Below, one piece after another: positions 14,303 through 19,684 of a DNA stretch of 19,684 nt. The translations under genes were made by a program, and so were the position numbers. This DNA comes from Desulfurococcales archaeon (GTDB taxonomy: Archaea; Thermoproteota; Thermoprotei_A; Sulfolobales; Fervidicoccaceae), in NCBI GenBank assembly GCA_027048265.1, contig JALTXS010000041.1, positions 1 through 19,684 on the forward strand, read 5' to 3'. Below the pieces are notes generated by a model. It saw nothing but the letters and a program-made list of their open reading frames with translations, was not told the DNA's origin and did no database searches. The stretch's first letter is position 1. Each line of letters starts with the position of its first letter.

Positions 14303-14530
14303 TTAAAGGTATTCTATCTTGGCCCTGACCTCGGGTGGTAGGTCTTCGAATTTAACGACCTTGTATCCCCAGGGGGGCCGGTTAGTCGGCTTACCAACAA
14401 TGATTATGGTATTCCCATCCATGGTGGGGGTTACCGAAGGCTCTTCTCTTCCCTGAAGCATTACTCGTGCTTTCACGTATTTCCTGCTAGGTGTTTCTAT
14501 GTATACATACTTCTTCTTGGAGCCCCTCAA
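14303..14530 (-). CDS. Small basic protein, unrecognised (75 aa)
   Basis: Unknown. It is basic at the N-terminus (RGSKKKYVYIETPSRKYVK, residues 2-20), then strand-rich with NTIIIVGKP (40-48) and PPWGYKVVKF (52-61), and ends in a short helix-like EDLPPEVRAKIEYL (62-75). There are no cysteines, signal or membrane segment. The size and charge fit a small nucleic-acid-associated or accessory protein, but it does not match Alba or Cren7 by eye. TTG at 14530 is supported by GGAGGCGGTGA just upstream (about 14535-14545) and a TATA box at 14581-14590. It converges with the radical-SAM gene, with only 5 bases between stops. It lies downstream of the 160-aa gene on the same strand but probably has its own promoter. 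Confidence 0.68.
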   Translation of the reverse strand: MRGSKKKYVYIETPSRKYVKARVMLQGREEPSVTPTMDGNTIIIVGKPTNRPPWGYKVVKFEDLPPEVRAKIEYL

Positions 14531-14580
14531 CTCTCACCGCCTCCCTCTAGACTCCATACCTTTGAGGATAGTGGAGGGTC

Positions 14581-14590
14581 TTATATACTT
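14581..14590 (-). promoter_or_regulatory. TATA box of the 75-aa gene
   Basis: Minus strand AAGTATATAA lies about 50-60 bases before the TTG at 14530, in the 78-base gap after the 160-aa gene. The expected transcript start near 14560 keeps the strong GGAGGCGGTGA ribosome site in the leader. Confidence 0.5.
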
Positions 14591-14608
14591 GCGGGCGCAG
14601 AAACGGCT

Positions 14609-15091
14609 TTATACAGACTGACCTCCAAGTACTATTAACCTGCCTCCTCCCTTCCTCTTGGCCTTACGTAGCATCTTGTACACTGATTGTCTCCAAGGTG
14701 TTCCTTTAAAAGCCTCCTTGGGGTTAAGAGCGGGCCTTGCCGAGACCATTCCTTCTGAAACTGCTATAGTAGCTTTGACTCCGAGTGATGACAGTTTTTC
14801 CATTATCATCTTAAGATCTTTTATGACTTCCTCGGGGGTCGTGTAAGGTATTTCTATAACTGCCTCCTCAGTCCCCCTCTCGGGGTCAAGGCCATGAATG
14901 ATGACCCCTCTCTTCCGGTTTGCGAAGCTTTCTATGAGGTTTGTGAGCTCTCCTGTTGCGAAGTTAGGTTTGTACTCATCAAGGCCTAATGTCTGGGTAA
15001 CCTGTTCAAAGTTATCTAGGTCTATCATTACTATGGTGCCTGGAACCAGTCTGGCTTCTGTGAAATGTTTAGAGCGTTTCAAAAGCCCCAC
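14609..15091 (-). CDS. GGDEF/palm-like protein without the GGDEF signature (160 aa)
   Basis: The pattern of blocks resembles a nucleotide-cyclase palm domain. TIVMIDLDNFEQVTQTLG (19-36) matches the first strand, with metal-site Asp24 and Asp26 and the following helix of GGDEF proteins. RGVIIHGLDPERGTEEAVIEI (61-81) sits where the GGDEF hairpin should be but lacks that motif. TIAVSEGMVSA (108-118) matches the TVSIG strand, and SVYKMLRKAKRKGGGRLIVLG (136-156) matches the LYxAKxxGKNRV ending. c-di-GMP signalling is not known in crenarchaea. It may therefore be an inactive nucleotide binder or a cyclase of another kind; GTP cyclohydrolase III and Cas10 share this fold. GTG at 15091 has only a weak ribosome site, and a TTG three codons on is an alternative. 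A likely guide RNA lies 23 bases upstream on the same strand. Assignment rests on motif reading. Confidence 0.7.
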   Translation of the reverse strand: MGLLKRSKHFTEARLVPGTIVMIDLDNFEQVTQTLGLDEYKPNFATGELTNLIESFANRKRGVIIHGLDPERGTEEAVIEIPYTTPEEVIKDLKMIMEKLSSLGVKATIAVSEGMVSARPALNPKEAFKGTPWRQSVYKMLRKAKRKGGGRLIVLGGQSV

Positions 15092-15109
15092 GCTCTCAAT
15101 GACTTTGTA

Positions 15110-15174
15110 TTGCTCAGTGTGAGACTAGGGTCATCATCCCAGGCTGGTCAAGGGCTGCCCACTTCATCACAGCT
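15110..15174 (-). ncRNA. Candidate C/D-box guide sRNA
   Basis: Minus strand order: C box GTGATGA (15164-15170), 12-base guide, D' box TTGA (15148-15151, one mismatch), 10 bases, C' box ATGATGA (15131-15137), 13-base guide, D box CTGA (15114-15117). Both C boxes match RUGAUGA exactly and the guide lengths are canonical for archaeal 2'-O-methylation guides of about 55-60 nt. Predicted targets are GGGCU-GCCCACU (U at position 5 methylated) and UGUGA-GACUAGGG (A at position 5). The weak points are the degenerate D' box and a terminal stem of only about two pairs. It may be processed from the leader of the 160-aa gene. Confidence 0.5.
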
Positions 15175-15184
15175 GTGCATATTC

Positions 15185-15194
15185 CACATATGTG
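15185..15194. promoter_or_regulatory. Perfect palindrome CACATATGTG
   Basis: A ten-base perfect palindrome about 15-24 bases upstream of the C/D-box candidate and about 95-105 bases before the 160-aa gene. It could be a regulator site or, through its ATAT core, a weak promoter element. Nothing more can be said from sequence. Confidence 0.3.
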
Positions 15195-15212
15195 TTTCTA
15201 ATGTTTACCTTA

Positions 15213-15226
15213 GACTATATTTAGTC
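15213..15226. promoter_or_regulatory. Inverted repeat GACTA-TATT-TAGTC with TATA-like core
   Basis: Five-base perfect arms around an AT core. On the minus strand the core reads TAAATATAG, a plausible TATA box that would start transcripts near 15190, just ahead of the guide-RNA candidate and the 160-aa gene. A regulator binding here would compete with TBP. Confidence 0.35.
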
Positions 15227-15430
15227 CTGAATCTCTCTGGATGCCAGTTCTTTTTACAATGTTTATAATATTACGCAAGTCTTTAAAACAATGGTTTCAA
15301 GTAGGCTCTTTTAGGAAATATTTACTAACGGGGCTCGGTTTTGCAGTGTCAGCTTGTCTTTATGAGGCGCTAGGCGGCAGCTTTCGGGGCTTAACAAAAA
15401 TGTTCCCTTGAATCTCCTATGTAGTCTGTC

Positions 15431-15451
15431 TAGCACCGTTAAGGGTGCCTA
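15431..15451 (+). promoter_or_regulatory. Hairpin covering the ribosome site of the phosphoesterase gene
   Basis: GCACC (15433-15437) pairs with GGTGC (15444-15448) across the loop GTTAAG, extendable by two pairs after a one-base bulge. The 3' arm contains the only ribosome-site-like sequence, GGGTG, and ends 3 bases before the ATG at 15452. Folding would hide the site. Confidence 0.45.
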
Positions 15452-16243
15452 ATGAGTCAAGTAAGGGGAGGCCTTTTGAAGTACGGTAGCCTGGCCGTCG
15501 TGCCCGGAAGCCCTGCTATGTATCATAGGGAGAAAAAAGCGCTGGTGATCGCCGACCTGCACCTAGGCTTCGAGTCAGAGGCTGCGAGAGAAGGAGTATA
15601 CCTTCCCCGTCTCCAGCTAAGGAAAGCCCTAGACCTTCTAGACAGGCTACACAGCGAGACGGAGGCTACTCTTCTTGTAATAGATGGTGACCTTAAACAT
15701 ACTTTCGAGAAACTCACGATGCAAGAGCGTGAAGAGGTCTCCAAATTCCTCGCCCATGCCAAGGACTTGTTTCATGACGTCTTGCTTGTCAGGGGAAATC
15801 ATGACAATTACATAACGATTATAACCAACAGGTTCGACGTAGAGGTTGTTGAGAGCCTGAGGCTAGACTCCGAGACCCTGCTTGTCCACGGGCACAGAAT
15901 GTACAGTGAAGAGGAGGCACGTGGGGCAAAGTATGTTGTTATAGGACACGAGCATCCCGCTATAAAAGTCTCGGACGAGCTAGGAAGCGTAGCTAAGTAC
16001 CCCTGCTTCCTATCCATGCCTCTCACGGACGGGAGGACCCTACTCGTCCTACCAGCTGCGGGTTACTATCAAACAGGTAACCCCGTAACACTTGACCGCT
16101 CTGCTTACCTGTCTCCTATTGTAAGGAAAATCGGTATAGTCGAGGAGGCTGTTCCCATAATATTCGAGCCGGGGGGTAGCTCCATGGAGTTTCCACCTCT
16201 CGGGGAATTATCGGAAATCATCGGGGACATGCCAAGACTTTGA
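15452..16243 (+). CDS. Calcineurin-like metallophosphoesterase (COG1407 type)
   Basis: A 263-residue two-metal phosphoesterase. Metal ligands are in DLHLG (35-39: Asp35, His37), GDLKH (79-83: Asp80), GNHD (115-118: Asn116, His117), HGH (146-148) and GHEHP (165-169). The GDxKH form and length fit the predicted ICC-like phosphoesterase family COG1407. In bacteria the related PdeM sits with DNA-repair helicase and ligase genes; here no such neighbour is in the window. The natural substrate is unknown, and nuclease and phosphodiesterase activities are both known in the wider fold. No signal peptide is seen, so it is cytoplasmic. ATG at 15452 is in a clean frame, with the ribosome site inside a hairpin. 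It converges with the Trk gene, 35 bases between stops, and appears monocistronic. Confidence 0.9.
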   Translation: MSQVRGGLLKYGSLAVVPGSPAMYHREKKALVIADLHLGFESEAAREGVYLPRLQLRKALDLLDRLHSETEATLLVIDGDLKHTFEKLTMQEREEVSKFLAHAKDLFHDVLLVRGNHDNYITIITNRFDVEVVESLRLDSETLLVHGHRMYSEEEARGAKYVVIGHEHPAIKVSDELGSVAKYPCFLSMPLTDGRTLLVLPAAGYYQTGNPVTLDRSAYLSPIVRKIGIVEEAVPIIFEPGGSSMEFPPLGELSEIIGDMPRL

Positions 16244-16278
16244 AAACGTTAGTTTCGTTAAATGGTTTAATTGAGCTT

Positions 16279-17985
16279 TCAGCGGCTCTTGAACGCTATG
16301 TTTCTCCTTAGGCTCTTCACTATCTTGAAGGACAGTACCAGTATTGGGAGAATTTCCAGACGGCCTAGGGTTGACATCGTCATGAAAAGAACCTTAACGT
16401 CATCAGGCAGCGACGCCCCCGCCACACCAGCGCTAAGGCCTATGTTAGTTAGTGCGCTTATAGTGTCGAAGTATATGTTGTCCACATTGTAAGAGCCCGC
16501 TAATCTGAACATGGTATAGACCAGGCCAATGTTAGCAATGAGGAGGAACAACACTGCTACTAGAATTGCTCTTAGGACGTCTGATTCCTCCAGGTCGTAT
16601 CTGCCAACCCTATATGTAGCAATGGTCCCAGGGGGCCCCGTTATCTTCTTTATCTCTTCTTTAAACGCCTTTAAGACTACCAGTATTCTGAACAATTTTA
16701 TTCCGCCTGCAGTTGAAAACACACTGCCCCCTATAAGCATAAGTATGGTCAACATGAACTTGAAGGCCACAGGTGCTTCGGAGAGGTCATAGGACTGGAA
16801 ACCAGTAGTGGTCAGACCACTGATTACTTGGAAGGAGGCTACCCTAAGCGCCGTTTCAAGAGGCTCGCCTCCCTGCATAAACAAGATGAATGTGCCGACT
16901 ACTATGCCAAGTACTGTCAAGGCAAGCATGAATCTGAACTCCACCGACCGTATAATGAAACTGGGTTTTCTGAGCGACTTGTACATGTCGTAGAAATTAG
17001 ATGCCCCTATGAACATGACTATGATTGCGGCTATCTCAATAGACAAAGAGTTGAAGCCGCCAATACTGTCCGGATTCGTGGAGAAGCCGGCAGTAGATAT
17101 ACCTGTTAGAGCGTGTGCAACAGCGTTGAAAACATCCATTCCGGCCAGCGCGAATAGTAGGAAGGAAAGCAGAGTTAGCCCCGTGTAGAACTTTACCATC
17201 TGGACCGCTGTTTTTCTTATGCTGGGCTCTATTCTCTCCAGGCGGCCCTCGACTTGGCTTAGCAGAATTACGCCGAGGCCCGGCCTTGCAAGGACCGCCA
17301 TACTTGTGACAACAATGCCTATCCCTCCGACCCACTGGATGAGTGAACGCCAGAGGAGTATAGGTTTGGGCAATTCCTCGACTGATGGTACATAGTATCC
17401 GTGGGGGTCAGCCTCGCCTGTGAATGCGGTCAGGCCGGTGCCGGCCATACCGTTTACGCTTTCGAACCATAGGTTGATGAATGGTATCTTGAGGAAAAGA
17501 TATACTGGCACAGCTACGAGTGGAGGTATTAAGACCCATAAGAGTGCAACCAGGAATATAGCCTCCTCCAGCCTGAGCGATATGTCTCTACCGGAGAGGC
17601 TATTCATGAGATATCCTATGGTTATCATGAATGCACCGTATAGGTTAAACGCGAGTGTTACATCACTGAGACGGGACAACGTTGAAGGATGCATATGCCA
17701 TGCAAGCAGTAATACAAGGGGGAAAAACACTAGCACTACTGCGGTGGTTCTAGTTATTCTCGACCTCATGTTATGGAAAATAGCATACATTAGTATTACC
17801 AGGCTTGCAAGAAGCATCCAGTCTAGGGTTAGTATTATGCTTCCTCTTAGGTCACGATAAAGCGAGTAGAACCCTGGTACGAACACCATGAACGATGAGA
17901 ACATTATCATTTTACCTATGTACCTGAGAAGCCCTACTATTCGCTCAAGTCCACTGGAAGTCTCCCCATGCCGGGCTTCCAACAC
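16279..17985 (-). CDS. TrkH/KtrB-family potassium transporter
   Basis: A 568-residue membrane protein with the four-fold MPM architecture of Trk/Ktr K+ transporters. The four selectivity segments are MAGTGLTAF (180-188), GISTAGFS (295-302), LTTTGF (391-396) and LTNIGLS (512-518), each with the conserved Gly after the pore helix. WRSLIQWVGGIGIV (212-225) and GGSVFSTAGGIKLFR (419-433) are typical; the latter contains the gating loop of the third repeat. The N-terminal 160 residues add extra hydrophobic segments (about 25-42, 50-70, 81-97, 110-128 and 140-160) found in TrkH but not KtrB. A TrkA/KtrA nucleotide-binding regulator is not adjacent and must be elsewhere if used. The start is GTG 17985 or the next codon TTG 17982, both after AGGGTG. 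Confidence 0.93.
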   Translation of the reverse strand: MLEARHGETSSGLERIVGLLRYIGKMIMFSSFMVFVPGFYSLYRDLRGSIILTLDWMLLASLVILMYAIFHNMRSRITRTTAVVLVFFPLVLLLAWHMHPSTLSRLSDVTLAFNLYGAFMITIGYLMNSLSGRDISLRLEEAIFLVALLWVLIPPLVAVPVYLFLKIPFINLWFESVNGMAGTGLTAFTGEADPHGYYVPSVEELPKPILLWRSLIQWVGGIGIVVTSMAVLARPGLGVILLSQVEGRLERIEPSIRKTAVQMVKFYTGLTLLSFLLFALAGMDVFNAVAHALTGISTAGFSTNPDSIGGFNSLSIEIAAIIVMFIGASNFYDMYKSLRKPSFIIRSVEFRFMLALTVLGIVVGTFILFMQGGEPLETALRVASFQVISGLTTTGFQSYDLSEAPVAFKFMLTILMLIGGSVFSTAGGIKLFRILVVLKAFKEEIKKITGPPGTIATYRVGRYDLEESDVLRAILVAVLFLLIANIGLVYTMFRLAGSYNVDNIYFDTISALTNIGLSAGVAGASLPDDVKVLFMTMSTLGRLEILPILVLSFKIVKSLRRNIAFKSR

Positions 17986-18176
17986 CTACACCCTAAACAC
18001 TGTGCCGGGAAGGGTGGGCGGAATGCCGATGTCATGTTTTTCTAATATGCTAGGCACTTTCCACAATGAGACATGGACTGGAGTTTCATTGACTCACAAG
18101 ACAAAATAGGCCTAACACTCCCTAAAAATACCTACTTGACTTTAGCGGGAAGCCTTGTGCATTGAAGGGGTCACGC
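17986..18176. other. Divergent promoter region, Trk versus sugar synthase
   Basis: The 191-base gap holds a plus-strand TATA candidate CTAAAAATA at 18122-18130, whose start near 18150 fits the ATG at 18177. For Trk the minus strand offers only a weak candidate around 18035-18050. No gene or clear palindrome was seen. Confidence 0.4.
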
Positions 18177-19283
18177 ATGAAGGAAGATAGCCTGAAGCTC
18201 AGCATCGTTGTGCCGACATATAATGAGGCCGAGAACATAGGTGTCCTGTTAAAGAGAATAAAAGACACTATGGAGGAGGCAGGGCTTGGGGATGATTATG
18301 AGGTCATAATAGTCGATGACAACAGTCCCGACGGGACAGCAGAAGAGGCCCTCAAACATGCTAGAGAGTTGGGGATAGAAGACAGGGTAAAGGTTATTGT
18401 AAGGTACAATGAAAGGGGTTTGGCTCGTGCAGTTGTAGAGGGTTTCAAGAACGCGGAGGGAAGATATATTATTGTCATGGACGCCGACCTTCAGCATCCT
18501 CCTGAAAAGCTCCCTGAGATGCTCCGAGAGTTGGAGAGCGGGGGCGACATTGTCATAGGTACAAGGTACAAGCATGGGGGACGCGATGAGGGGCTATCCT
18601 TCCTTAGAAAGATTGTTTCCCTGGGGGCAACCGCTATTGCAAAGCTTCTTCTCCCACAAACCCGCATGATAAGCGACCCAATGACTGGATTCTTCGGGCT
18701 GAGACGAAGTGTCGTATCCAATAAGTTAAACGAGTTGGACCCTCTGGGTTACAAGATATTACTTGAGATACTCGTAAAAGGTGACTACGAGAAGAAGCGG
18801 ATTAGGGAGGTGCCCATTGTTTTTTCTCCACGATTTGCCGGGAAAAGTAAGCTGACGGCAAGCGAGGGTTTGAACTATCTCAAGCATGTTATTAGGCTAA
18901 ACAACTATAGGATACTAAAATTTGCACTGGTTGGCACGACCGGTGTTGCTGTAAACGAGGTTGTACTTTGGGTGACACACTATCTCGTCGGATTACCCCT
19001 ATATATATCAGGACTGTTGTCAATAGAGTCTAGCATACTAAACAACTTCACACTAAATAACCTGTTTACATTCAGGAATGAGAAAACACCTGTTCCTCTA
19101 CACAAGCGGCTTGCGCGATATCACCTTGCGGCGGGAGTTGGGGTTACCCTCAACTATGTCACCCTTCTCTCACTATCATACCTGCTGGGTATAGAGCCAC
19201 TCGTTGCCAACTTAATAGGAATAGTAGCCGGGTTCCTTGCTAACTATTCTCTGAGTGAACACTACGTGTGGCGAAGGGCATGA
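18177..19283 (+). CDS. Dolichyl-phosphate sugar synthase: GT2 domain fused to GtrA-like membrane domain
   Basis: Makes dolichyl-phosphate mannose (or glucose) from the NDP-sugar, the lipid donor for surface glycosylation. The 368 residues have a cytoplasmic GT2 domain followed by four TM helices. GT2 motifs: VVPTYNEAENI (11-21), VDDNSPDGT (46-54), the metal-binding DADLQHPPE (102-110), SDPMTGFFGLRRS (166-178) and GKSKLT (222-227). The GtrA-like part holds TM at about 247-271, 274-299, 317-337 and 341-365. This is the layout of the structurally solved Pyrococcus furiosus synthase. The ATG at 18177 is preferred over TTG 18162: AAGGGG at 18165-18170 is well placed for it and the TATA box agrees. 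The stop overlaps the UDG start as ATGA. Sugar specificity cannot be read. Confidence 0.92.
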   Translation: MKEDSLKLSIVVPTYNEAENIGVLLKRIKDTMEEAGLGDDYEVIIVDDNSPDGTAEEALKHARELGIEDRVKVIVRYNERGLARAVVEGFKNAEGRYIIVMDADLQHPPEKLPEMLRELESGGDIVIGTRYKHGGRDEGLSFLRKIVSLGATAIAKLLLPQTRMISDPMTGFFGLRRSVVSNKLNELDPLGYKILLEILVKGDYEKKRIREVPIVFSPRFAGKSKLTASEGLNYLKHVIRLNNYRILKFALVGTTGVAVNEVVLWVTHYLVGLPLYISGLLSIESSILNNFTLNNLFTFRNEKTPVPLHKRLARYHLAAGVGVTLNYVTLLSLSYLLGIEPLVANLIGIVAGFLANYSLSEHYVWRRA

Positions 19284-19684
19284 AGTCAGACCATCCTCCC
19301 GTATTAGACGACATACACAGGCTTGTAAGAGAGTGTAAGAAATGCCCCCTTCACAAGACGCGTAAGAAGCCAGTTCCGGGAGAGGGACCGGCAAATGCAA
19401 AGATAGTCATAGTAGGAGAGGCGCCCGGGGCCCAGGAGGACGCTACTGGGAGGCCTTTTGTAGGGCCGGCTGGAAAATTGCTTGACAAGGCCCTCCAACA
19501 AAATGGAATACATAGAGATGAAGTGTTCATCACCAACGTGGTAAAGTGCAGGCCCCCTGGGAACAGGGTTCCCCGTCACGATGAGGCTAGAGCCTGCCTT
19601 CCTTATCTTGTTGATCAGTTAAGGGCAATAAAACCAAAGTTAGTGATTGCATTAGGTTCCACCGCATCTAACTATATAGCGAAC
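19280..19684 (+). CDS. Type-4 (Fe-S) uracil-DNA glycosylase, 3' end beyond window
   Basis: Removes uracil from DNA, the start of base-excision repair of deaminated cytosine, which is frequent at high temperature. 135 codons are visible of an expected 190-220. The 4Fe-4S ligands Cys19, Cys22 (ECKKCPLHKTR), Cys90 (KCRPPGNR) and Cys106 are all present. The uracil-binding motif A reads GEAPGAQEDATGRPFVG (46-62) and FITNVVKCRPPGNR (83-96) follows as in thermophile type-4 enzymes. The C-terminal HPS/S-type motif is cut off. The start ATG 19280 overlaps the stop of the sugar synthase by 4 bases, with AAGGG just upstream, so translation is coupled although the two functions are not obviously related. 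Confidence 0.95.
   Translation, partial: MKSDHPPVLDDIHRLVRECKKCPLHKTRKKPVPGEGPANAKIVIVGEAPGAQEDATGRPFVGPAGKLLDKALQQNGIHRDEVFITNVVKCRPPGNRVPRHDEARACLPYLVDQLRAIKPKLVIALGSTASNYIAN

Larger units (their letters stand above)
15092..15451. other. 360-base gene-free region
   Basis: It contains the C/D-box RNA candidate (15110-15174), two palindromes (15185-15194 and 15213-15226), AT-rich promoter-like sequence around 15250-15325 and a ribosome-site hairpin (15431-15451). The part from about 15330 to 15420 is more G+C-rich than its surroundings and may be a transcribed leader of the phosphoesterase gene or an unrecognised small RNA. I could not fold it into a known class. Confidence 0.5.

Noticed and set aside
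15330..15420. G+C-rich stretch as tRNA or H/ACA RNA
   Set aside because: No cloverleaf or convincing hairpin with an ACA box could be drawn by hand.
1..19684. CRISPR array, IS element, att site, rRNA or tRNA
   Set aside because: No regularly spaced repeats, transposase-like frames, terminal inverted repeats or RNA gene signatures were found.

Overview
The window looks like chromosomal DNA of a hyperthermophilic crenarchaeon (Thermoproteota), possibly of the Desulfurococcales type. The evidence is: an archaeal-type HMG-CoA synthase, a methionine synthase split into two genes, a type-4 Fe-S uracil-DNA glycosylase, a dolichyl-phosphate sugar synthase with a GtrA-like membrane part, a binding protein with a Thr/Pro stalk and C-terminal anchor, TATA-box promoters, GGTGA-type ribosome sites, many TTG/GTG starts and heavy AGG/AGA/ATA codon use. 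The species cannot be named from the sequence.

Layout. 1-1902 (minus): HMG-CoA synthase followed by a thiolase that runs off the left edge; this is the mevalonate/archaeal lipid entry. The thiolase has Gly where the family has its nucleophilic Cys. 2019-4016 (minus): split cobalamin-independent methionine synthase, N half then C half. 4146-4766 (plus): an unrecognised 206-aa protein. 4781-12552 (minus): a complete Opp/Dpp-family ABC importer, read as binding protein, then permease B, permease C, ATPase D and ATPase F. The binding protein has its own promoter and terminator, and the other four genes form a tight operon from a second promoter. Two components are unusual: the binding protein appears circularly permuted relative to the SBP_bac_5 family, and permease C carries about 225 extra residues outside the membrane. 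12634-12649 holds a 16-bp perfect palindrome between the binding-protein promoter and the divergent gene pair.

12746-14297 (plus): a small SAM-dependent methyltransferase and a radical-SAM protein with a TRAM-like tail, probably one operon. 14303-15091 (minus): a 75-aa unknown protein and a 160-aa protein resembling a GGDEF/palm domain without its signature. Just upstream of the latter, 15110-15174 (minus) looks like a C/D-box guide RNA, followed by two palindromes. 15452-16243 (plus): a COG1407-type metallophosphoesterase with a hairpin over its ribosome site. 16279-17985 (minus): a TrkH-type K+ transporter. 18177-19684 (plus): dolichyl-phosphate sugar synthase overlapping a type-4 UDG, which is cut by the right edge.

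The sugar synthase would supply lipid-linked sugar for surface N-glycosylation. Permease C's extra domain carries several N-glycosylation sequons, so it could be a client. Neighbouring genes are tightly coupled: in several junctions the upstream stop codon lies inside or touches the ribosome site of the next gene. No CRISPR array, tRNA, rRNA, IS element or clear sign of recent transfer was seen.
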